From Bacteroidetes bacterium GWA2_31_9b (GTDB lineage Bacteria > Bacteroidota > Bacteroidia > Bacteroidales > UBA12077), in assembly GCA_001769005.1 (NCBI GenBank), contig MENE01000157.1, positions 7,269 to 16,864 on the forward strand: DNA of 9,596 nucleotides, in the 5' to 3' direction. Below the pieces are notes generated by a model. The model saw nothing but the letters and a program-made list of their open reading frames with translations, ran no database searches and was not told the DNA's origin. The translations under genes and the position numbers were made by a program. Below, one piece after another: positions 5,917-9,596 of the stretch (positions are counted from its first letter, which is position 1; each line of letters begins with the position of its first letter).

Positions 5917-6420
5917 ATGGCAACAAATTTAAAGAATCTTTCGGATTATGATATTAAATCTGTTCCTTCTGCAAAAGACATGTGTTTTGGTATTGTAGTA
6001 GCAGAATGGAATAGCGACATTACAAATGCATTACTTAATGGTGCTTTAGAGACATTAAAGAAAAATGGTGCTTTGGAAGAAAATATACTCGTTAAATATG
6101 TTCCGGGTGCTGTTGAACTTACTCTTGGGGCACAATTTATGGCTGAGTATGCCGATTTAGATGCAGTTATTTGTTTAGGTTGTGTAATTCAAGGCGAAAC
6201 ACGACATTTCGATTTTGTATGCCAGAGCGTTACTCATGGAATTACCGAATTAAATTTAAATTACAATATTCCTTTTATTTATGGAATTTTAACTACAGAT
6301 ACCATACAACAAGCTAAAGATCGTTCTGGAGGAATTCACGGAAACAAAGGCGATGAAGCAGCAATTACTGCTATTAAAATGGCCAATTTGCAACTTGAAA
6401 TGGAAGAGATGGAAGATTAA
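5917..6420 (+). CDS. ribH: 6,7-dimethyl-8-ribityllumazine synthase
   Basis: RibH condenses 5-amino-6-ribitylamino-uracil with 3,4-dihydroxy-2-butanone 4-phosphate to form the lumazine precursor of riboflavin; the enzyme usually assembles as a pentamer or 60-mer capsid. 167 residues, normal length with a slightly longer N-terminus. Motifs: VVAEWNSDIT (28-36, substrate pocket Trp), YVPGAVELT (61-69), CLGCVIQGETRHFDFVC (86-102) with the catalytic His97, YGILTTDT (122-129) and the phosphate-binding AKDRSGGIHGNKGDEAA (133-149). All key residues are intact. It stands alone: no other rib gene is in the window, and terminators lie on both sides. The acidic tail (EMEEMED) is unremarkable. Confidence 0.97.
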   Translation: MATNLKNLSDYDIKSVPSAKDMCFGIVVAEWNSDITNALLNGALETLKKNGALEENILVKYVPGAVELTLGAQFMAEYADLDAVICLGCVIQGETRHFDFVCQSVTHGITELNLNYNIPFIYGILTTDTIQQAKDRSGGIHGNKGDEAAITAIKMANLQLEMEEMED

Positions 6421-6472
6421 CCATTTCTAAAATGCATAAAAAAGAACTATTCCAAATACTGAGGAAGACTAT

Positions 6473-6507
6473 AAATACAGAGGTTTACAAACCCCTGTAT
6501 TTTTTTT
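6473..6507 (+). terminator. Intrinsic terminator after ribH
   Basis: An imperfect inverted repeat, AAATACAGAGGTTT (6473-6486) facing AAACCCCTGTATTT (6489-6502), with one A/C mismatch; the inner bases open to form the loop. The stem is followed by a run of T to 6507. It lies 53 bases after the ribH stop. Confidence 0.75.
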
Positions 6508-6769
6508 GTTTAATTTTTACTATAATCTTATTTAATTTGTAAAATTGAATAAAATTTCTTTTTAAATATTATGTCTTTTTATACAATTTATATTTATGTA
6601 TATTAATATTTTTACTACTAATTCAATTTATAAATAGCTAATAATTATTTTTTTGTTTATCATTTTATTAAAAATGTTAAATAAAAAATGAAATTAGCAT
6701 AATAATAAAATAATATTAGCGTTTTTATTGTTAAATACCCTATTCTAATTAACCTCAATAAACTAAGCT
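6508..6769. other. Very AT-rich intergenic region before the MG2-plug gene
   Basis: About 260 bases with a hand count near 34 G+C (about 13%), far below the coding regions around it. I see no convincing gene, RNA, long repeat or exact TANNTTTG element here. It must contain the promoter of the 904-residue gene, but I cannot place it. The low GC could suit a curved or UP-like promoter region, which is conjecture. Confidence 0.7.
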
Positions 6770-9484
6770 ATGAAATCAAAAAAAACCTTTGTATTCATTT
6801 TTATTATTATAGTTCTAATATCATTTGGATTTTTTCCATATTCAGATTTTGAGATTTTTATTACGTTTGAAAAAAGATTAAAATCATACTTTTTAAAAAA
6901 TACAACCGAAAAAGTGTATTTACATACCGATAAAGATATTTACCAGCTTGGAGATACTCTATGGTTTAAAGCCTATACTACCAAATATAATAACGAACGT
7001 TCTACAAATAGTCAAATTCTTACTATTAACCTTTATAATGATAAAAATGAAGAAGTATTTCAAAAATTTTTCAAATATACCTATGGAGTTTGTTCTGGTG
7101 ATTTTAAAGTACCATTACATTTAAATGATGGAGATTATAGGTTAGTTGCGTATACTAACTATATGAAAAATATTGATAGTACTAACCTATATTCAAAAAC
7201 CATAAGAATCTTTGAAAATAAGCCAAAATTCAAATTAGTAATAAAACAGTTTACCAATTATTTTAATCCGGGAGATTCAATTGACATTAGCCTTTTAGCC
7301 GTTACAAATGATAATCAAACTTTAGATAATATACCAGTAGAAATATCTTTACTAACTGACAATAAAAATTATGAAAAGAAAGAAGTTGTAAGTTCAAAAA
7401 AAGGAAATATAAGTATTCGCCTCAAAATACCCGAAAAAGATATTGAAGAACAGTTATTTATTGAAGCAAAAAGTAATTACCAAAATTATAATGTTAGCAA
7501 TAAAATTAAAGTACCATTAAAAAGTGCTAATTTTTTATTTAGATTTTTTCCAGAAGGTGGAGAATTAATAAATGGTGTAAATAATCATATCGCATTTGAA
7601 GTATATGATGATTTTAAAAATCCTGTTGAAATTATTGCTTTATTAAAAGACCAAAATAATTATTTATTAGATACTATTAAAACTGCTTATTCAGGATTAG
7701 GGGCTTTTAATTTAATTTCAAAACCAGGTTTTAAATATCATATTGAAATAATAAAACCACATAAGATTTTAAATCTAATAGGAATCCCCGAATTTCAGCA
7801 ACATGGTATTGCATTAAAAGTTAATTATCAGGAATTGGCAACTATTTCAATAGATTTAAATGCTTCAGATAGTTTAAAAATGCTGGATGTTTTTGGAGTT
7901 TTATATTCGGGGAATACTATTTTTTGGTCTCAACCAATTAATCTCAGAAGTCAAAATCAGGTAATAATTCCAATTAATAAAATACCTGAGGGAATAGCTC
8001 AATTTACTGTATTCAACGAAAATTATATTCCAATTGCAGAACGCTTAATATACATTCCATCAAATAAAAAAATGAAAATTGAAATTAGTACCAATAAAGA
8101 AAAATATCATTTTAAAGATAAAGTAAATATTGAAGTTACTGCAACAGATAATCAGGGAAAGCCTGTATCGGCAAATTTTTCATTAGCTGTAGTTGATGAA
8201 TCAGCTATTATACCTGATAATTTTAATCATATCGTAATTTACAATCTTCTTGAAGGTGAATTGTCGGAAAATATTTCAGATAATTTTGCTTTAAATACCT
8301 ATGGGATTAACAAGGATTATGTTGATTTATTGCTATTAACAAAAGGATGGAGAAGATTTAAATGGGATAGAATAATTAAAACAGATTATTTAGAAAATGT
8401 TACTGAAGAAAATAAAAAATTTATATCTGGGAATGTTTTAAATTATAGAGGTAAACCCATAAAAAATGCGAATGTACAATTATTTAATCCTTCAAAATTA
8501 TATATAGAGAATGCTATTACCGATGAATATGGCAAATTTTATTTTTCTGCTAAAAATTATTTGTCAGTAGCCGATACTTCTGAAATTACAATTATTGGAA
8601 GTAGAAAAAATGGAGAAAATGATTTAGATATTTTTTTAGATGATAATTATTCAAAAGAGCTAAAAAATTATTTTAGCATTGATCCAGATAAAACTCGGAT
8701 ATCTTATAATTCTGAATATGATTCTATTTTATACTCTCAAAATTATGAAGATTATTATAAAAATTTTGATAATCAAACTATACTAATTGAAGAAATAAGT
8801 GTAACAGCAAATAGAATAGTTAAAATTCCTGTAGCAACTAAAAGAAAAGTTTTTCAAGAAATTAGTTTAAAAGGTGAAAATATTGGATTTATAGCTTCAA
8901 GTAGTGATGGTCAAGGATCTTTTATAGATGTATTATCGAAAATGACAACAAATTTTAAAACTGTTGATTATAAAATTTTATTCAGGGGTTATAATTCTCT
9001 GGGTGGAGATTTTAGTGGGGCTTTAATTGTTGTTGATGGATTACCAATGGGTGAAGATATTCGTATTCTTGACAATTTTAATGTGAATGATATTGAAAGT
9101 GTAAATATTGTTAAAAATCCATCTGCTGCATTAAAATATCAAGGAGGGCATTTAGGAGGTTTAATTGAAATTAAAATGAAAGAATCAAAAACTTTTACAC
9201 CAAAAGAAAAAATTAGTATTTATAAAAATAAACTAAACTTTGCAGGATATAGTATTAGTCGTGAATTCTATTCTCCAATATACAAAACAGATGAGGAAAA
9301 GCTTTTATCTTATGATACTCGAAACACATTATATTGGAATCCCAATTTAATAATTAATGAATCAGGAAAAAGTAAAATATCTTTTTATACATCCGATGAA
9401 AAAATGAAAGTAAAAATAATTTGCGAAGGAATGAATTTTAATAAATTAGCAGGACACGGTGAAGCTGAATTTATAGTTTATTAA
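6770..9484 (+). CDS. MG2-domain protein with carboxypeptidase-regulatory-like and TonB-plug-like domains, no barrel
   Basis: A 904-residue exported protein of unknown function. Residues 5-23 are a hydrophobic signal or anchor with no lipobox cysteine. Then come beta-rich macroglobulin-like units: MG2-like at about 47-148 (YLHTDKDIYQLGDTLWFKAY), another at about 155-250, a FFPEGGELINGV unit at about 256-335, and IEISTNKEKYHFKDKVNIEV...SLAVVDE at about 437-477. A carboxypeptidase-regulatory-like domain follows at 550-612 (ISGNVLNYRGKPIKNANV...TDEYGKFYFS). A TonB-receptor plug-like domain lies at about 673-803 (IEEISVTA; ILFRGYNSL; ALIVVDGLPM; DIESVNIVKNPSAALKY). The last 80 residues end in a small beta-like tail, not a barrel. 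No thioester GCGEQ motif is present, so it is not a working alpha-2-macroglobulin. Such proteins are known in Bacteroidota but have no proven role; an envelope or periplasmic scaffold is my guess. Confidence 0.85.
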   Translation: MKSKKTFVFIFIIIVLISFGFFPYSDFEIFITFEKRLKSYFLKNTTEKVYLHTDKDIYQLGDTLWFKAYTTKYNNERSTNSQILTINLYNDKNEEVFQKFFKYTYGVCSGDFKVPLHLNDGDYRLVAYTNYMKNIDSTNLYSKTIRIFENKPKFKLVIKQFTNYFNPGDSIDISLLAVTNDNQTLDNIPVEISLLTDNKNYEKKEVVSSKKGNISIRLKIPEKDIEEQLFIEAKSNYQNYNVSNKIKVPLKSANFLFRFFPEGGELINGVNNHIAFEVYDDFKNPVEIIALLKDQNNYLLDTIKTAYSGLGAFNLISKPGFKYHIEIIKPHKILNLIGIPEFQQHGIALKVNYQELATISIDLNASDSLKMLDVFGVLYSGNTIFWSQPINLRSQNQVIIPINKIPEGIAQFTVFNENYIPIAERLIYIPSNKKMKIEISTNKEKYHFKDKVNIEVTATDNQGKPVSANFSLAVVDESAIIPDNFNHIVIYNLLEGELSENISDNFALNTYGINKDYVDLLLLTKGWRRFKWDRIIKTDYLENVTEENKKFISGNVLNYRGKPIKNANVQLFNPSKLYIENAITDEYGKFYFSAKNYLSVADTSEITIIGSRKNGENDLDIFLDDNYSKELKNYFSIDPDKTRISYNSEYDSILYSQNYEDYYKNFDNQTILIEEISVTANRIVKIPVATKRKVFQEISLKGENIGFIASSSDGQGSFIDVLSKMTTNFKTVDYKILFRGYNSLGGDFSGALIVVDGLPMGEDIRILDNFNVNDIESVNIVKNPSAALKYQGGHLGGLIEIKMKESKTFTPKEKISIYKNKLNFAGYSISREFYSPIYKTDEEKLLSYDTRNTLYWNPNLIINESGKSKISFYTSDEKMKVKIICEGMNFNKLAGHGEAEFIVY

Positions 9485-9538
9485 GAAATTAAATTCTTGA
9501 AATGAATTTTTCAATACATTTTATTTAAACAAAACAGA

Positions 9539-9564
9539 AAAAGATTGCTTTTATGCAATCTTTT
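9539..9564. terminator. Bidirectional hairpin terminator between the MG2-plug gene and the tRNA
   Basis: A perfect 10-bp stem AAAAGATTGC (9539-9548) facing GCAATCTTTT (9555-9564), 6-nt loop. On the plus strand the stem's own T-run and TCTTTT follow; on the minus strand the stem ends in TTTTTC. It lies between two convergent genes and can serve both. Confidence 0.7.
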
Positions 9565-9570
9565 CTTTTG

Positions 9571-9596
9571 AGCGGGAGACGGAACTCGAATCCGCG
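9571..9596 (-). tRNA. 3' end of a tRNA gene, probably tRNA-Gly (cut by window edge)
   Basis: Read on the minus strand from the edge, the bases give a T-stem GCGGA, T-loop TTCGAGT (fits TTCRANY), T-stem TCCGT (one G-U pair), an acceptor 3' strand CTCCCGC and discriminator T at 9571. Acceptor CTCCCGC (5' partner GCGGGAG) together with a U discriminator is typical of tRNA-Gly. CCA is not encoded: CAA follows. The anticodon is outside the window, so the amino acid is inferred. Confidence 0.75.

Noticed and set aside
6432..6542. A 36-codon frame after ribH with a hydrophobic end
   Set aside because: It runs straight through the ribH terminator hairpin and T-tract, which explains its hydrophobic tail, and it shows no family pattern.
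6770..9484. Possibility that the large gene is a functional alpha-2-macroglobulin
   Set aside because: There is no GCGEQ thioester motif and no long bait or thioester domain; only MG-like units are present.
1..9596. Mobile element, CRISPR array, phage or defence island
   Set aside because: No transposase, integrase, direct-repeat array, inverted-repeat ends or defence-type domains were seen on either strand.

Overview
The window looks like chromosomal DNA of a low-GC member of the Bacteroidota. The signs are very AT-rich intergenic DNA, upstream sequences carrying the Bacteroidota -7 promoter element TANNTTTG rather than a strong Shine-Dalgarno, lipoprotein FKBP isomerases of the GldI type, and a large MG2/TonB-plug protein of a kind typical of this phylum. 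I cannot name the genus. I see no insertion sequence, phage gene, CRISPR array or toxin-antitoxin pair; most of the window is housekeeping or conserved-hypothetical.

Left block (1-2522, minus strand): an operon-like run of an NrnA-type DHH phosphoesterase, a GldI-like FKBP lipoprotein whose start overlaps the end of the DHH gene, and a second, larger FKBP lipoprotein with two FKBP-like domains that is cut by the left edge. The last gene has a good -7 box of its own. The DHH gene has no in-frame ATG near its start; its only upstream TTG lies inside a promoter-like box, so a GTG start is proposed.

Central block (2523-3551, plus strand): ndk (nucleoside diphosphate kinase) followed closely by two small uncharacterised genes, a DUF5808-like one-TM protein and a ten-cysteine DUF3795-like protein. 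This unit meets the recF-dciA unit (minus strand, 4968 to 3552) head-on with no intergenic base: the two stop codons abut as TAGCTA. The likely intrinsic terminator of the ndk unit therefore lies inside the dciA coding sequence, which is the most interesting local feature.

Right block (4969-9596): divergent from recF is a membrane-anchored TPR protein, then a clear terminator, then ribH (lumazine synthase, riboflavin synthesis) with its own -7 box, then another terminator and about 260 bp of roughly 13% GC DNA. A 904-residue envelope protein follows, with macroglobulin-like domains, a carboxypeptidase-regulatory-like domain and a TonB-plug-like domain but no beta-barrel. It converges, across a bidirectional hairpin, on the 3' end of a minus-strand tRNA (probably Gly) cut by the right edge.

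Overall: DNA/RNA maintenance (recF, DciA, NrnA, Ndk), riboflavin synthesis and envelope folding/assembly (FKBPs, TPR protein, MG2-plug protein). I found no convincing new multi-gene system. The embedded terminator, the barrel-less plug protein and the small ndk-linked genes deserve the second look.
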